Below, one piece after another: positions 8,673 through 17,893 of a DNA stretch of 64,000 bases. Every line of letters starts with the position of its first letter. Positions within the stretch are counted from its first letter, which is position 1. Position numbers and translations under genes: made by a program. Source of the DNA: Vibrio sp. HI00D65 (GTDB lineage Bacteria > Pseudomonadota > Gammaproteobacteria > Enterobacterales > Vibrionaceae); NCBI RefSeq assembly GCF_001635455.1, contig NZ_LWEH01000613.1, positions 206,756 to 270,755 of the forward strand, read 5' to 3'. Under the pieces are notes generated by a model. The model was given only the letters and a program-made list of their open reading frames with translations. It was not told the DNA's origin and did no database searches.

Positions 8673-9239
8673 ATGGCGTCAGTAAGCACCAATGAATTCA
8701 AAGGCGGTTTAAAATTCATGATGGATAACGAGCCTTGCTCAATTATCGAAAATGAATACGTTAAGCCGGGTAAAGGCCAAGCGTTTAACCGTGTAAAACT
8801 TCGTAAACTGCTGTCAGGCAAAGTGTTAGAGAAAACATTTAAGTCAGGCGACACAGTAGAACTCGCTGACGTTGTAGACGTTGAACTAGGCTACCTATAC
8901 AGCGATGGCGAATTCTACCACTTCATGAACAACGAGACATTCGAGCAAATCGCTGCTGAAGTAAAAGCAGTTGGCGAGACAGCTAAATGGCTAGTTGAAA
9001 ACGACGTATGTACTCTAACGTTGTGGAATGATAACCCTATCACAGTAACTCCACCAAACTTTGTTGAGATCGAAGTAACTGATACTGATCCTGGCCTAAA
9101 AGGTGACACTCAAGGTACTGGTGGTAAGCCTGCAACTCTAGCCACTGGCGCGGTAGTTCGCGTACCTCTATTCATCGCTATCGGTGAAGTGGTAAGAGTC
9201 GATACTCGTACTGGCGAATACGTTGGTCGTGTGAAGTAA
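8673..9239 (+). CDS. efp: Translation elongation factor P
   Basis: A 188-residue three-domain EF-P. The modification loop carries PGKGQA with K34 at the tip, the lysine that EpmA beta-lysylates in gammaproteobacteria. The C-terminal OB domain ends TRTGEYVGRVK. EF-P enters the ribosomal E site and relieves stalling at polyproline stretches. An AGAGGA lies just before the ATG. epmB lies beside it and epmA at 53357, so the full lysine-type modification pathway is present in the window. Confidence 0.98.
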   Translation: MASVSTNEFKGGLKFMMDNEPCSIIENEYVKPGKGQAFNRVKLRKLLSGKVLEKTFKSGDTVELADVVDVELGYLYSDGEFYHFMNNETFEQIAAEVKAVGETAKWLVENDVCTLTLWNDNPITVTPPNFVEIEVTDTDPGLKGDTQGTGGKPATLATGAVVRVPLFIAIGEVVRVDTRTGEYVGRVK

Positions 9240-9256
9240 TTGACTTCAATCCTCTG

Positions 9257-9284
9257 AAAAAAGGTCGCTTAGGCGGCCTTTTTT
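9257..9284. terminator. Terminator between efp and the lateral flagellar cluster
   Basis: A 12-bp stem (9257-9268 with 9273-9284, one G-T wobble) and a TTAG loop, with A-run and T-run on the two sides. It can stop efp on the plus strand and the flgA-flgMN-transglycosylase operon on the minus strand. It marks the left edge of the flagellar cluster. Confidence 0.88.
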
Positions 9285-9295
9285 ATTAACGGAAG

Positions 9296-10039
9296 TTAAT
9301 TTAGAGTAATGAGTGGCGGCAATCGATCTAGGTTTATTAATGGTTGTTTAGCCACTTGGGGAGAGGAGGAGAATAATTGCAAAGGTTGGAATGTTTCGGT
9401 TTGAAATCTCTGGACATCCACGAGTTGCTGGAGTGCATAAAAACGGCTGACATATTGTTGTGTCTCTTTCGGCAGTGTTAAAGCATTGAAGTCATTACTC
9501 CCGGCAGCTTTTATCGCTTTAGCCACTCGTCCTTCCCCCGAGTTATAGGCGGCAAGCGTTAATGCCATATCTTGCTCAAATTTCGTGTACAAAAAAGTGA
9601 AATACGCTAAGGCCGCTTGCGTGCTGGCTTGCGTATCAAAGCGCTGATCTTGAACTTTGGTGACGTTCAATCCAAATCGGGTGGCGGTTGCAGGTATCAG
9701 CTGCCACAGCCCCGCTGCATTCGCGTGTGATATTGCTTTGGGGTTGTATGAGGACTCAAGCATAGGGACGAGAGCTAGGTCGATCGGTAACGACTGTTGT
9801 TTGAGTTGTTTAACAATTTGTTCTATCAGTGTACTGACAGAATTGAGTCGCTGGGTGATTTGTGATTGGTATGGAGCGAGTATTTGATACTCTCTCTCAA
9901 TAGTCATAGCGTTGGGTTTGGCTGCCGCTAACGGGGATAGGCAAATTAGGAAGGCCAATATCCAGCCTGGCGCCATCCATTTCTGTAATTGTCGTTTCTG
10001 TTGGCATGATAGACGCAGATTAAAAGGATGACTCTTCAT
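9296..10039 (-). CDS. Lytic murein transglycosylase (SLT/MltD-like) of the lateral flagellar cluster
   Basis: A 247-residue protein with an N-terminal hydrophobic export segment (residues 24-40, cleavage likely after AAA) and one SLT domain. The catalytic glutamate is E95 in PMLESSYNP, followed by the family motifs AAGLWQLIPATA (108-119) and LTLAAYNSGEGRV (160-172). It cleaves peptidoglycan glycan strands in the periplasm. Its start overlaps the end of flgN by 20 bases, so it is the last gene of flgA-flgM-flgN-slt. Since flgJ here lacks a muramidase domain, this enzyme probably opens the wall for the lateral rod; that part is inference. Confidence 0.85.
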   Translation of the reverse strand: MKSHPFNLRLSCQQKRQLQKWMAPGWILAFLICLSPLAAAKPNAMTIEREYQILAPYQSQITQRLNSVSTLIEQIVKQLKQQSLPIDLALVPMLESSYNPKAISHANAAGLWQLIPATATRFGLNVTKVQDQRFDTQASTQAALAYFTFLYTKFEQDMALTLAAYNSGEGRVAKAIKAAGSNDFNALTLPKETQQYVSRFYALQQLVDVQRFQTETFQPLQLFSSSPQVAKQPLINLDRLPPLITLN

Positions 10040-10454
10040 ACGTGTGCTGCGCGGGCTGTTGAATTTGGTTCAGTAATTCTTGGAACGCGGCTGAACTTTG
10101 TCCATTACTTTGGCTACTCTCTTGGCATTGGAGTACCAATGACTCTAAGAGTACCCATTGTTTTCTAGCTGGGACGCTGACCTTACTTGGTAAAGCATTG
10201 AATATCCTGTTAACACCGCTTTGATTACTTAGTATCCCCAAGGAGCGCATTAACTGGCTTCTTTCCTGCGTAGAGTGCGCTATCTGATTCAGGATAGGCA
10301 TTTGTTTTTGTATGTTATCGTTGAGTAATTCGCCATCAAATTGTAAATACAACGCTTTTTGTTGTTGAATCAACACCAATAATTGTTGATAGCGTTGGAT
10401 GTCTTCTGAAATAGAACGAACAAACTGCTGAATGTACTGTGATGCCGTTGCCAT
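10020..10454 (-). CDS. flgN: Lateral flagellar export chaperone FlgN
   Basis: A 144-residue, Gln-rich, largely helical protein of FlgN size and position. FlgN binds the C termini of FlgK and FlgL and delivers them to the export ATPase. It lies 17 bases after flgM in the flgA-flgM-flgN order and overlaps the transglycosylase gene at its 3' end. Sequence conservation in this family is weak, so the call rests on length, composition and synteny. Confidence 0.8.
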   Translation of the reverse strand: MATASQYIQQFVRSISEDIQRYQQLLVLIQQQKALYLQFDGELLNDNIQKQMPILNQIAHSTQERSQLMRSLGILSNQSGVNRIFNALPSKVSVPARKQWVLLESLVLQCQESSQSNGQSSAAFQELLNQIQQPAQHTYEESSF

Positions 10455-10471
10455 GAATGACTCCTAATGTG

Positions 10472-10753
10472 TTATTCGTGACCAGTGTGAAATTGCATGA
10501 CAGCTTTAGATAACGCTTTGGTATCTAGGTTGAGTTCACCTTTTGCCAATGCATCACGTATTTGATTTACTTTTGCCATGTCTATATCGGGTAGAGATTT
10601 CATGGTGGCTTGCGCATGATCGATGCTGGCAGTATTGGCTTCGAATAGTGGCTCGCTTTCCTGATGTCGTGTGACTTTATCGGCGGTCTTTTTACTCGAT
10701 TGCTGAAGTGTCGTTTGTGGGACATGGCCGCCCGAGACTTTGTCGATTTTCAT
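10472..10753 (-). CDS. flgM: Anti-sigma-28 factor FlgM (lateral)
   Basis: A 93-residue, polar protein. The C-terminal half (DIDMAKVNQIRDALAKGELNLD followed by LSKAVMQF, split here for brevity) is the conserved sigma-binding helix region of FlgM. ATG at 10753 is chosen because GAGGA precedes it at good distance; a longer frame to 10768 is possible. FlgM would hold LafS inactive until the lateral hook is finished and FlgM is exported. The gene sits between flgA and flgN. Confidence 0.88.
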   Translation of the reverse strand: MKIDKVSGGHVPQTTLQQSSKKTADKVTRHQESEPLFEANTASIDHAQATMKSLPDIDMAKVNQIRDALAKGELNLDTKALSKAVMQFHTGHE

Positions 10754-10888
10754 GCTTGTTGTCCTCAATCATCATATTCTAAATCTAATAGGCGACTTGT
10801 CTGAAAGAATATTAAATATTTTTTGTACTCGATATTTACTTATTCTGACGAGGAGAAAAATTCAGAAGTGATAACTTGAGTCCAAAAA

Positions 10889-11686
10889 TCAGAACTGAGT
10901 ATGCACTTGGTTGAGTCCTGTGACGATCGCTTTGATCACTTTTCCCGAGCTGATATTTTTCACTTCAATTTGCTGCCCTTTTCTACCTTGTTCTAAGGCA
11001 ACCCCTTTTATCGTCGCACTAAACCCCTGCTTTTGAGCAATGACAACCACTTGATTACCTTTCTCAATCAGAGCGGAATAGGTGAGTGTTGCTGGGTCAA
11101 TGATTTGTCCCGTGCGAATACGGCGCGTGGCCTCTAATCCCGTTACTTGGTTTATCTGCGTATAGAAATCATGTTGTCGCGTGATGGTCTGTTTCTCGAT
11201 TCTTAACTGAGAAGGAGAAATCGCTTCATTACGACTAATGGTACTGTTCGCTACCACAATTGGCAGTGTGATGGCCGATTTTATGGTGACGTTAATTCGC
11301 CATGGTGTTTGGGCGTCTTGACAGCTCACAGCCCTTTTTAAATGACCAATAGGCAGTGAACGGTTATCTCGAGCGGTGATCGTTAAAGGCGATTTGCAAA
11401 CTGGTAAGTGATTCGCTGAACCTGGTACCCAAACGCGATAGTCGGCTTGATAGTCTGGCCAGTTATTCGATCGTGCAGAACGAGCGATCTCTTGTTCAAA
11501 GTGCTCACTCACGATCGTTTTTAATGCCTCCGATGAGAAGCTTATCTCACTGGCGACGCTTCTCATCGACCATGTGCTTATCGCCAACACACTCAGCAGT
11601 AGAGCGGAGGAAGTATGGGCTTTCCTCTTACTTAGCCTCGCTTCCGATATGCGGAAGTTAGCTTTCCTTTTGTTTTTATAAATCAT
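10889..11686 (-). CDS. flgA: Flagellar P-ring assembly chaperone FlgA (lateral)
   Basis: A 265-residue protein with a basic N terminus and a hydrophobic export segment near residues 27-45. The C-terminal two thirds carry the SAF/FlgA domain with LRIEKQTITRQHDFYT and RRIRTGQIIDPATL. It acts in the periplasm to assist assembly of FlgI into the P ring. It is divergent from flgB, with 78 bases between the starts, and heads the flgA-flgM-flgN-slt operon. Confidence 0.9.
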   Translation of the reverse strand: MIYKNKRKANFRISEARLSKRKAHTSSALLLSVLAISTWSMRSVASEISFSSEALKTIVSEHFEQEIARSARSNNWPDYQADYRVWVPGSANHLPVCKSPLTITARDNRSLPIGHLKRAVSCQDAQTPWRINVTIKSAITLPIVVANSTISRNEAISPSQLRIEKQTITRQHDFYTQINQVTGLEATRRIRTGQIIDPATLTYSALIEKGNQVVVIAQKQGFSATIKGVALEQGRKGQQIEVKNISSGKVIKAIVTGLNQVHTQF

Positions 11687-11708
11687 TGATATGTAATGCT
11701 TTTATTTC

Positions 11709-11724
11709 TGGCATGTATCTTGTT
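11709..11724 (+). promoter_or_regulatory. Sigma-54-type promoter before flgB
   Basis: TGGCATG-N4-TTGTT matches the sigma-54 consensus TGGCAYR-N4-TTGCW at all but one position and has the invariant GG. It lies 40 bases upstream of the flgB start, facing it. The likely activator is LafK, encoded at 38389-39723. Confidence 0.75.
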
Positions 11725-11764
11725 TTACTCTTTGTGTCATTAGGACGAATTTAAGGAGTGATGC

Positions 11765-12127
11765 ATGGCGATCACATTTGAAAATGCGTTAGGTGTACAT
11801 CCAGAGGCGCTTAATTTTCGCGTTCAGCGTACCAAAGTCCTTGCCAGTAACCTAGCGAATGTTGATACCCCAGGGTATCTGGCAAAGGATCTGAGTTTTA
11901 CCACTGTGATGAATCATACGTTTGCGGGCAATGTGAATAAACCGGCAGCTAAGTTAGTGGTAGAGGCACAATATTCGGTTCCTTACCAAAACAGCAAAGA
12001 CGGTAACACTGTGGAGTTGGGGGTTGAACAAGCGAAATTCACACAAAACAACATGGACTTTCAGACGAGCCTGACGTTTCTCAATATGAAATTTAGCGGC
12101 TTGGCGAAAGCGATCGAGGGACGTTAA
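11765..12127 (+). CDS. flgB: Flagellar proximal rod protein FlgB (lateral)
   Basis: A 120-residue rod protein with the conserved N-terminal motif RTKVLASNLANVDTPGY (residues 23-39) shared by rod and hook proteins and a C-terminal helical segment. FlgB is the first rod component built onto the MS ring and export gate. AAGGAG lies six bases before the ATG, and a sigma-54-type promoter lies 40 bases upstream. It is the first gene of the flgBCDEFGHIJKL operon. Confidence 0.95.
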   Translation: MAITFENALGVHPEALNFRVQRTKVLASNLANVDTPGYLAKDLSFTTVMNHTFAGNVNKPAAKLVVEAQYSVPYQNSKDGNTVELGVEQAKFTQNNMDFQTSLTFLNMKFSGLAKAIEGR

Positions 12128-12129
12128 CC

Positions 12130-12564
12130 ATGTCATTTACTGATATCTATTCGATTACTGGTTCTGCGATGACGGCGCAAACCGTTCGTCTCAATACGGT
12201 GGCCAGTAATCTTGCTAATGCAGATGCTGTTTCTGCTAATCCTGATGATGCCTATAAAGCACTGAAGCCTGTTTTTGCCACTGTCTATCAAAAAACACAA
12301 CTCGCTACGGATAATGGCGTTTATCCGAATGCAGAAGTGCGAATCGTTGATGTGGTGCAAAACGCTGGTCAGGCAGAAAAGCGCTTTGAACCGAATAACC
12401 CTTTGGCAAGTGATGAAGGCTACGTGTATTACCCTGATATTGATGTTGTATCTGAAATGGCCGACATGATGTCAGCAACACGCAGTTTCGAGACCAATGT
12501 TGAGGTGCTATCGAATGTGAAAAGTATGCAGCAAGGTTTACTGAGATTAGGGCAGGGCAGCTAA
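12130..12564 (+). CDS. flgC: Flagellar proximal rod protein FlgC (lateral)
   Basis: A 144-residue rod protein. The N terminus has the ASNLANADAVSAN signature, and the C terminus has the MSATRSFETNVEVL stretch of axial proteins. It starts 2 bases after flgB and overlaps flgD by one base, so translation is likely coupled. FlgC joins FlgB and FlgF in the proximal rod. Confidence 0.95.
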   Translation: MSFTDIYSITGSAMTAQTVRLNTVASNLANADAVSANPDDAYKALKPVFATVYQKTQLATDNGVYPNAEVRIVDVVQNAGQAEKRFEPNNPLASDEGYVYYPDIDVVSEMADMMSATRSFETNVEVLSNVKSMQQGLLRLGQGS

Positions 12565-13250
12565 TGAGCATAGCACAATTTACCACACTCTCTTCAGACG
12601 TACCTGTGACCAATAGTGCCAGTGAGAATGCTGGTGGGATTGCGACGAATCCAGCAGATTCTAATAGTGCGTCTTCGCTAGAAAATGAATTCATTACGCT
12701 GATGGTGGCTCAAATTCAAAATCAAGATCCACTGAACCCTCTAGATGGGACTGAATATGTCAGCCAGCTTGCTCAATTTTCGCAGGTTCAGAGTACTGAA
12801 AATATGTCGACGTTGATGCAAAACAGCATGGTTTTGCTCGATAACATGCAGGTGCTTTCCACGGCTAGTTTAGTCGGGGAAACCGTGTATGTCTCGTCGA
12901 ATGAGTTTGAGCTAGGCGATAGCGTGCAGAGTGGCAAGCTTGAGTTAGAACATGGCTCCAATCAAATCAATCTTGTGATTAAAGATGAATTTGGTCAGTC
13001 AACGACGTTACCTCTCGGTACTCATGGTGCGGGTGACGTTGAGTTTTCTATTAATCCAGAGGAACTGGGCTTAAAGCCTGGGAAGTATAGCGTCGAGGTC
13101 GAAGTTCAAGATGGTCAAGATAGCCCAAATATATTAATGGCTGGCACTGTGGAACAAGTCCGAATTCCGAGTTCCGGGGGAGCGGCGTTAGTGAATGTTC
13201 AAGGCGTTGGCAATGTGCCCTTTTATCAAATTAGTCAGTTTGGTGCTTAA
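12564..13250 (+). CDS. flgD: Flagellar hook cap protein FlgD (lateral)
   Basis: A 228-residue hook-capping protein. The conserved N-terminal region FITLMVAQIQNQDPLNP (residues 43-59) followed by GTEYVSQLAQFSQVQ is the FlgD signature, and the rest is the FlgD Ig-like/Tudor part. It caps the growing hook and is removed after hook completion. It overlaps flgC by one base. Confidence 0.95.
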   Translation: MSIAQFTTLSSDVPVTNSASENAGGIATNPADSNSASSLENEFITLMVAQIQNQDPLNPLDGTEYVSQLAQFSQVQSTENMSTLMQNSMVLLDNMQVLSTASLVGETVYVSSNEFELGDSVQSGKLELEHGSNQINLVIKDEFGQSTTLPLGTHGAGDVEFSINPEELGLKPGKYSVEVEVQDGQDSPNILMAGTVEQVRIPSSGGAALVNVQGVGNVPFYQISQFGA

Positions 13251-13304
13251 CCCTTTTTGTATTAAATGGAAGTAAAAATTAACGGTCGAAAATGAGAGGA
13301 CATT

Positions 13305-14504
13305 ATGAGTTTTAATATTGCATTAAGTGGTTTGGATGCGACCAATACAGAATTGAATACCATCAGTCACAATATTGCCAATGCATCAACATATGGTTTT
13401 AAAGGTGCTCGTACTGAGTTTTCAGCGGTTTACAACGGTATGCAACCTGGTGGTGTCGAAGTGGCATCGATTTCTCAAAGCTTTGATAAAAATGGTTCGG
13501 TGACTGGTACTGGGCGAGCGATGGATTTAGCAATCAATGGGAATGGTTTTTTCGTTACTAAAGATCAGGCGGGACAAACGCTCTACACACGCTCTGGCGT
13601 GTTTGGTACAGATAAAAATAACTATGTTATCGCCAATAATGGCGCCAAGTTACAAGGATATAGTGTCGATAATAACAACACTTTGTTGACCGGTGCTGCT
13701 GGAGATATTCAGATTTCAACCTCTTCTTTGACCGCGAAGGCTACTGACAACTTAGACTTTGTCGCGAATTTTGATGCCACTACAACCTCGATTAACCAAA
13801 CGGTTCACCCTTTCGACTCTTCAAACCCTAAGTCCTTCAATTCCTCTTATACGACTAAGGTCTACGACTCACTTGGTAACCCTCATACCTTAACTCAATA
13901 TTTCACTAAAACGTCGGATAATGAGTGGCAATTGAACGTTGAGGTTGATGGCGCTCCGACTGTGCCCGCGACATCCGAAATCGTGCAATTTAATACGGAT
14001 GGTACGTTAGCGTCTCCAAGTGGCTCATTCAATATCGCGTTTCCTGCTGCGGGTGCCGACCCTGTGAGTATTGATATTAGTTTAAGTGGTAGTACTCAGT
14101 TTGGCTCGGCTTTTGGGGTCAGCACCAACAATCCAAACGGCTATACATCGGGTGAGTTAGCGGGTGTTCGAGTGGAAGATAACGGGATGGTTTATGCCAC
14201 GTACACCAATGGTCAATCGCAACTACAAGGTCAGGTTGTTCTTGCCGATTTTGCTAATACACAAGGACTATCGACGGTGAGCGGAACGTCTTGGACTCAG
14301 AGCTTTAGCTCTGGTGCACCGATTATCGGGGTTCCCGGAACGGGCACACTAGGTGGTTTGACATCAGGCGCATTAGAGGGGTCTAACGTTGATTTAACCG
14401 GAGAGTTAGTCGCACTGATGACGGCTCAGCGTAATTACCAAGCGAATGCAAAGACCATTTCTACCAGTGATGAGCTCACTCAAGCTCTGTTTAACGCAGT
14501 GTAA
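13305..14504 (+). CDS. flgE: Flagellar hook protein FlgE (lateral)
   Basis: A 399-residue hook protein. The N terminus shows ISHNIANASTYGFKGARTEF, and the C terminus shows VDLTGELVALMTAQRNYQAN, the paired axial-family helices that form the hook inner core. It is shorter than many polar FlgE proteins, but all regions are present. There are 54 bases between flgD and flgE with a GAGAGGA before the ATG; no promoter was recognised in the gap. Confidence 0.95.
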   Translation: MSFNIALSGLDATNTELNTISHNIANASTYGFKGARTEFSAVYNGMQPGGVEVASISQSFDKNGSVTGTGRAMDLAINGNGFFVTKDQAGQTLYTRSGVFGTDKNNYVIANNGAKLQGYSVDNNNTLLTGAAGDIQISTSSLTAKATDNLDFVANFDATTTSINQTVHPFDSSNPKSFNSSYTTKVYDSLGNPHTLTQYFTKTSDNEWQLNVEVDGAPTVPATSEIVQFNTDGTLASPSGSFNIAFPAAGADPVSIDISLSGSTQFGSAFGVSTNNPNGYTSGELAGVRVEDNGMVYATYTNGQSQLQGQVVLADFANTQGLSTVSGTSWTQSFSSGAPIIGVPGTGTLGGLTSGALEGSNVDLTGELVALMTAQRNYQANAKTISTSDELTQALFNAV

Positions 14505-14516
14505 TGGGAGTATTGC

Positions 14517-15248
14517 ATGGATAGCTTGTTATTTACCGCAACGTCAGGAGCGAGTCGAGTCCTGAAAGCACAGCATGTTCGCTCCAATAATTTATCAAAT
14601 GCAGATACAGCAGGCTTTCGTGCTGATATGGAACGTGTGCGCAGTGTCGAGCTACAAGGTGCTGGCTTTGATGGTCGCACTATGGTGGTAACCAACTCGG
14701 CGGCGACACGTTTTGATTCTGGTGAAATTATGCAAACCGGACGTCCTCTTGATGTAGCCATTATGGGCGAAGGGTATTTAGCGGTTGAAACGCCAGCAGG
14801 TAATGAAGCGTATACGCGAGCGGGTAATATTCGAGTGGATACCTTTGGTGCTATGACTATCAATGGTTTTCCCGTGGTTGGCGATAATGGGCCTCTAATC
14901 GTGCCAGAGTTTCAGAAAGTGGAAATCAGCGAGCGTGGTCGTGTGTCGGTGATTCCACCCGGTGGGGGAGCTCAAATTGAAGTCGGCACATTAAAAATGG
15001 TTAAACCTGACGACAACCAATTACAGAAAGAGAGCGATAGCTTGCTCCATAGCGTCGACGGCGTGCCTTTCCCTATGGATGAAACTGTACAGCTAGCACC
15101 TGAGCATATTGAAGGCAGTAATGTATCCGCAATTGATGAACTACTCAGTGTGATGTCATTAACGCGCAATTTTGAGATGCAAGTGCGCATGATGAAGACC
15201 GCAGAAACATTGGCGCAAGCCGGGAATAAATTGATGGCGGCAAAATAG
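14517..15248 (+). CDS. flgF: Flagellar proximal rod protein FlgF (lateral)
   Basis: A 243-residue rod protein, with HVRSNNLSNADTAGFRADM near residues 20-38 and MSLTRNFEMQVRMMKTAE near the C terminus, both typical of FlgF. It lies 12 bases after flgE and forms part of the rod between FlgB/FlgC and FlgG. Confidence 0.94.
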   Translation: MDSLLFTATSGASRVLKAQHVRSNNLSNADTAGFRADMERVRSVELQGAGFDGRTMVVTNSAATRFDSGEIMQTGRPLDVAIMGEGYLAVETPAGNEAYTRAGNIRVDTFGAMTINGFPVVGDNGPLIVPEFQKVEISERGRVSVIPPGGGAQIEVGTLKMVKPDDNQLQKESDSLLHSVDGVPFPMDETVQLAPEHIEGSNVSAIDELLSVMSLTRNFEMQVRMMKTAETLAQAGNKLMAAK

Positions 15249-15276
15249 ATATTTGATGCCTAAAAGGAGATAAGCA

Positions 15277-16062
15277 ATGCACTCAGCATTATGGGTAAGT
15301 AAAACAGGATTGGCAGCTCAAGAAACTAAGATGACTGCGATTTCTAACAACCTAGCAAACGTTAATACCGTCGGCTTTAAGCGCGACCGTGTGGTATTTG
15401 AAGACCTATTTTATAGTATTCAACGCCAGCCAGGCGCACAGGTTGATCAAGTTAATGAGCTGCCAACTGGGGTACAGCTTGGTTCCGGTGTTCGTGTGGT
15501 TGGTACACAAAAAGTGTTTACTCAAGGGAGTACGCAAAACACGACCCAAGAATTGGATTTAGCGGTGATGGGAAAAGGTTTTTTCCAAATCGAAAACTCA
15601 GATGGTCAGATCATGTATACACGTAATGGTCAGTTTCATATCAACTCCGAGGGGCTGATGGTGAATAGCCAAGGTTTGCCATTGGAGCCACAAATTCAGA
15701 TTCCAGATAATGCTGTGTCTTTTTCTGTCGGTACCGATGGCACTGTCACTGCGACATCGGCCGGCGATCCGACACCGCAGCAACTTGGTCAGATCACTTT
15801 AGCCAATTTCATTAACCCGGCGGGCTTAGAAGCCGTTGGTGGTAACTTGTTTCGTGAGACGGAAGCGAGTGGTCCTGCTGATGAATTGGTGGCCGGAGAA
15901 GATGGCGCAGGTAGTATCAAGCAGGGTGCTTTAGAGGGATCTAATGTACAGGTTGTAGAGGAAATGGTCGATATGATTACAACCCAACGAGCTTACGAGA
16001 TGAATGCCAAAGTCGTTTCTGCAGCCGACGATATGCTGAAATTTGTTTCGCAATCGATGTAA
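15277..16062 (+). CDS. flgG: Flagellar distal rod protein FlgG (lateral)
   Basis: A 261-residue distal rod protein, a normal FlgG length. MTAISNNLANVNTVGFKRDR lies near residue 19, and VVEEMVDMITTQRAYEMNAK lies near the C terminus; both are highly conserved in FlgG. AAGGAGA precedes the ATG. FlgG forms the drive-shaft segment that passes through the P and L rings. Confidence 0.96.
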   Translation: MHSALWVSKTGLAAQETKMTAISNNLANVNTVGFKRDRVVFEDLFYSIQRQPGAQVDQVNELPTGVQLGSGVRVVGTQKVFTQGSTQNTTQELDLAVMGKGFFQIENSDGQIMYTRNGQFHINSEGLMVNSQGLPLEPQIQIPDNAVSFSVGTDGTVTATSAGDPTPQQLGQITLANFINPAGLEAVGGNLFRETEASGPADELVAGEDGAGSIKQGALEGSNVQVVEEMVDMITTQRAYEMNAKVVSAADDMLKFVSQSM

Positions 16063-16090
16063 GTGGAAATGAGTGATTGAGGAAAAAGCA

Positions 16091-16762
16091 ATGAAGTGGC
16101 TTTTAAAAAGTTGGGTAGTGGCCATGGTGTTACTAGCCGGTTGCGCTGGACGTGATGAATTTACTCCTCCAGAGCCTAATACAGCAGAATACGCACCACC
16201 TGTATTAGATTACACCTTACCTGATGCTCAGTCTGGCAGCCTTTATCGCCACCAATATACCATGACGTTGTTTCAAGATCGCCGAGCGTACCGCATTGGC
16301 GACATCTTGACGGTGCATCTGTCAGAAGAAACGTCCTCCAGTAAAAAAGCGGGAACGCAGTTTGGTAAGAGTTCTAATATCAACTTTGCAGTCCCAACCT
16401 TTGGCTCCCAAACCATTGATGATTTAGGGGTGAGTGTTGATGGCAGTCGTAACTTTGATGGTAATGCATCAAGTTCACAGGGAAATAAGTTGAAAGGTGC
16501 AATTACGGTTACTGTGCATGAAGTCTTACCTAATGGCGTCCTTCGAATTAGCGGTGAAAAGTGGTTGAGGTTAAATCAAGGCGATGAATTTATTCGGCTG
16601 ACGGGCATCGTTCGGGTTGACGATATTAGCCGTAGTAACCAAGTCTCTTCACAACGTATTGCTGATGCCCGCATTACCTATGCTGGCCGAGGTGCATTAG
16701 CTGACAGTAATGCAGCCGGGTGGCTGACACAGTTTTTCAACAGCCCATGGATACCATTCTAA
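16091..16762 (+). CDS. flgH: Flagellar L-ring lipoprotein FlgH (lateral)
   Basis: A 223-residue lipoprotein. ATG at 16091 gives a proper lipoprotein signal ending in the lipobox LLAGC; GAGGAAA lies before it, while a longer frame from 16073 would add six polar residues. Later conserved parts are LTVHLSEETSSSKKA and the C-terminal YAGRGAL...WLTQFF. It forms the L ring in the outer membrane and overlaps flgI by one base (TAATG). Confidence 0.94.
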   Translation: MKWLLKSWVVAMVLLAGCAGRDEFTPPEPNTAEYAPPVLDYTLPDAQSGSLYRHQYTMTLFQDRRAYRIGDILTVHLSEETSSSKKAGTQFGKSSNINFAVPTFGSQTIDDLGVSVDGSRNFDGNASSSQGNKLKGAITVTVHEVLPNGVLRISGEKWLRLNQGDEFIRLTGIVRVDDISRSNQVSSQRIADARITYAGRGALADSNAAGWLTQFFNSPWIPF

Positions 16763-17883
16763 TGAAGCCCATATTTGCATTTTTTTCTCATTTTTTACTG
16801 GCGTTAGGTCTCTTATTTCCAGCGGCTTCTCATGCTGAAGTAGAAATTCCGCTTATGGATCTTGTGGATGTGCAAGGCATCCGAGAAAACCAATTGGTTG
16901 GTTATGGTTTAGTGGTTGGCTTAGCGGGTCAGGGCGATCGCAACCAAGTGAAATTTACAGCACAATCGGTCACTAATATGTTACGGCAATTCGGCGTTCA
17001 GATTGATGACAGTATGAATCCTAAATTACGTAACGTCGCCTCTGTAAGTGTCACTGCTTCGGTGAATCCCATGGCGGGGCAGGGGCAGACACTGGATGTC
17101 GTTGTTTCTTCTATCGGTGATGCGAAAAGTTTACGTGGTGGTACCTTACTGTTGACGCCGCTTCGCGGAATTGATGGAGAGGTATATGCCATTGCACAGG
17201 GCAGTGTTGTGGTTGGAGGCTTGTCGGCTGAAGGTCGAAGTGGATCTAAGGTTGAAGTTAACACTCCAACGGCAGGGCGTATTCCTAATGGGGCGACCTT
17301 AGAGCGCGAAATCGAAACGGACTTCAACCAACGAGATGATATTACCCTAAATTTACGTAAACCGAGTTTTACCACAGCAAAAAATATTGCACGTGAAATA
17401 AACAACACGTTTGGTAGTAATGTGGCTAAGGCCATTAATAAAGCGCGTGTTGAGATGCGTGCTCCAATGGATACTCAGCAGCGTGTCACCATGATGTCAA
17501 TGCTAGAAGAAATGTTTGTCGAAGAGGGGCGTAAGCCAGCACGAATCGTGTTTAATTCGCGTACTGGCACTGTCGTTATTGGTAAGAGTGTACAGGTGGG
17601 TGAGGCTGCAGTCAGTCATGGAGGGCTGACCGTTCGGATCTCTGAGTCGCAACAAGTAAGCCAACCGAATGCGTTTGCTGAAGGCGAAACGAAAGTGGTG
17701 GACCAAAGCCAAATCGATGTCACTGAAGAATTGGCCCAAATGGTGATTTGGCCTCCGGGCACGGAGTTAAATACCATCGTAGATGCAGTCAATAGTTTAG
17801 GGGCGACCCCGACGGATTTGATGTCGATTTTACAAGCATTAAGTGAAGCCGGTGCGTTAAATGCTGAGCTGGTTGTGATTTAA
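16762..17883 (+). CDS. flgI: Flagellar P-ring protein FlgI (lateral)
   Basis: A 373-residue periplasmic protein. ATG at 16762 places a cleavable signal peptide (about 23 residues, ending SHA) directly before EVEIPLMDLVDVQGIRENQ; upstream in-frame starts would spoil the signal. The conserved LVGYGLVVGLAGQGD motif follows. FlgI forms the P ring in the peptidoglycan layer with the help of FlgA. Confidence 0.95.
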   Translation: MKPIFAFFSHFLLALGLLFPAASHAEVEIPLMDLVDVQGIRENQLVGYGLVVGLAGQGDRNQVKFTAQSVTNMLRQFGVQIDDSMNPKLRNVASVSVTASVNPMAGQGQTLDVVVSSIGDAKSLRGGTLLLTPLRGIDGEVYAIAQGSVVVGGLSAEGRSGSKVEVNTPTAGRIPNGATLEREIETDFNQRDDITLNLRKPSFTTAKNIAREINNTFGSNVAKAINKARVEMRAPMDTQQRVTMMSMLEEMFVEEGRKPARIVFNSRTGTVVIGKSVQVGEAAVSHGGLTVRISESQQVSQPNAFAEGETKVVDQSQIDVTEELAQMVIWPPGTELNTIVDAVNSLGATPTDLMSILQALSEAGALNAELVVI

Positions 17884-17893
17884 GGAGTTTAGG

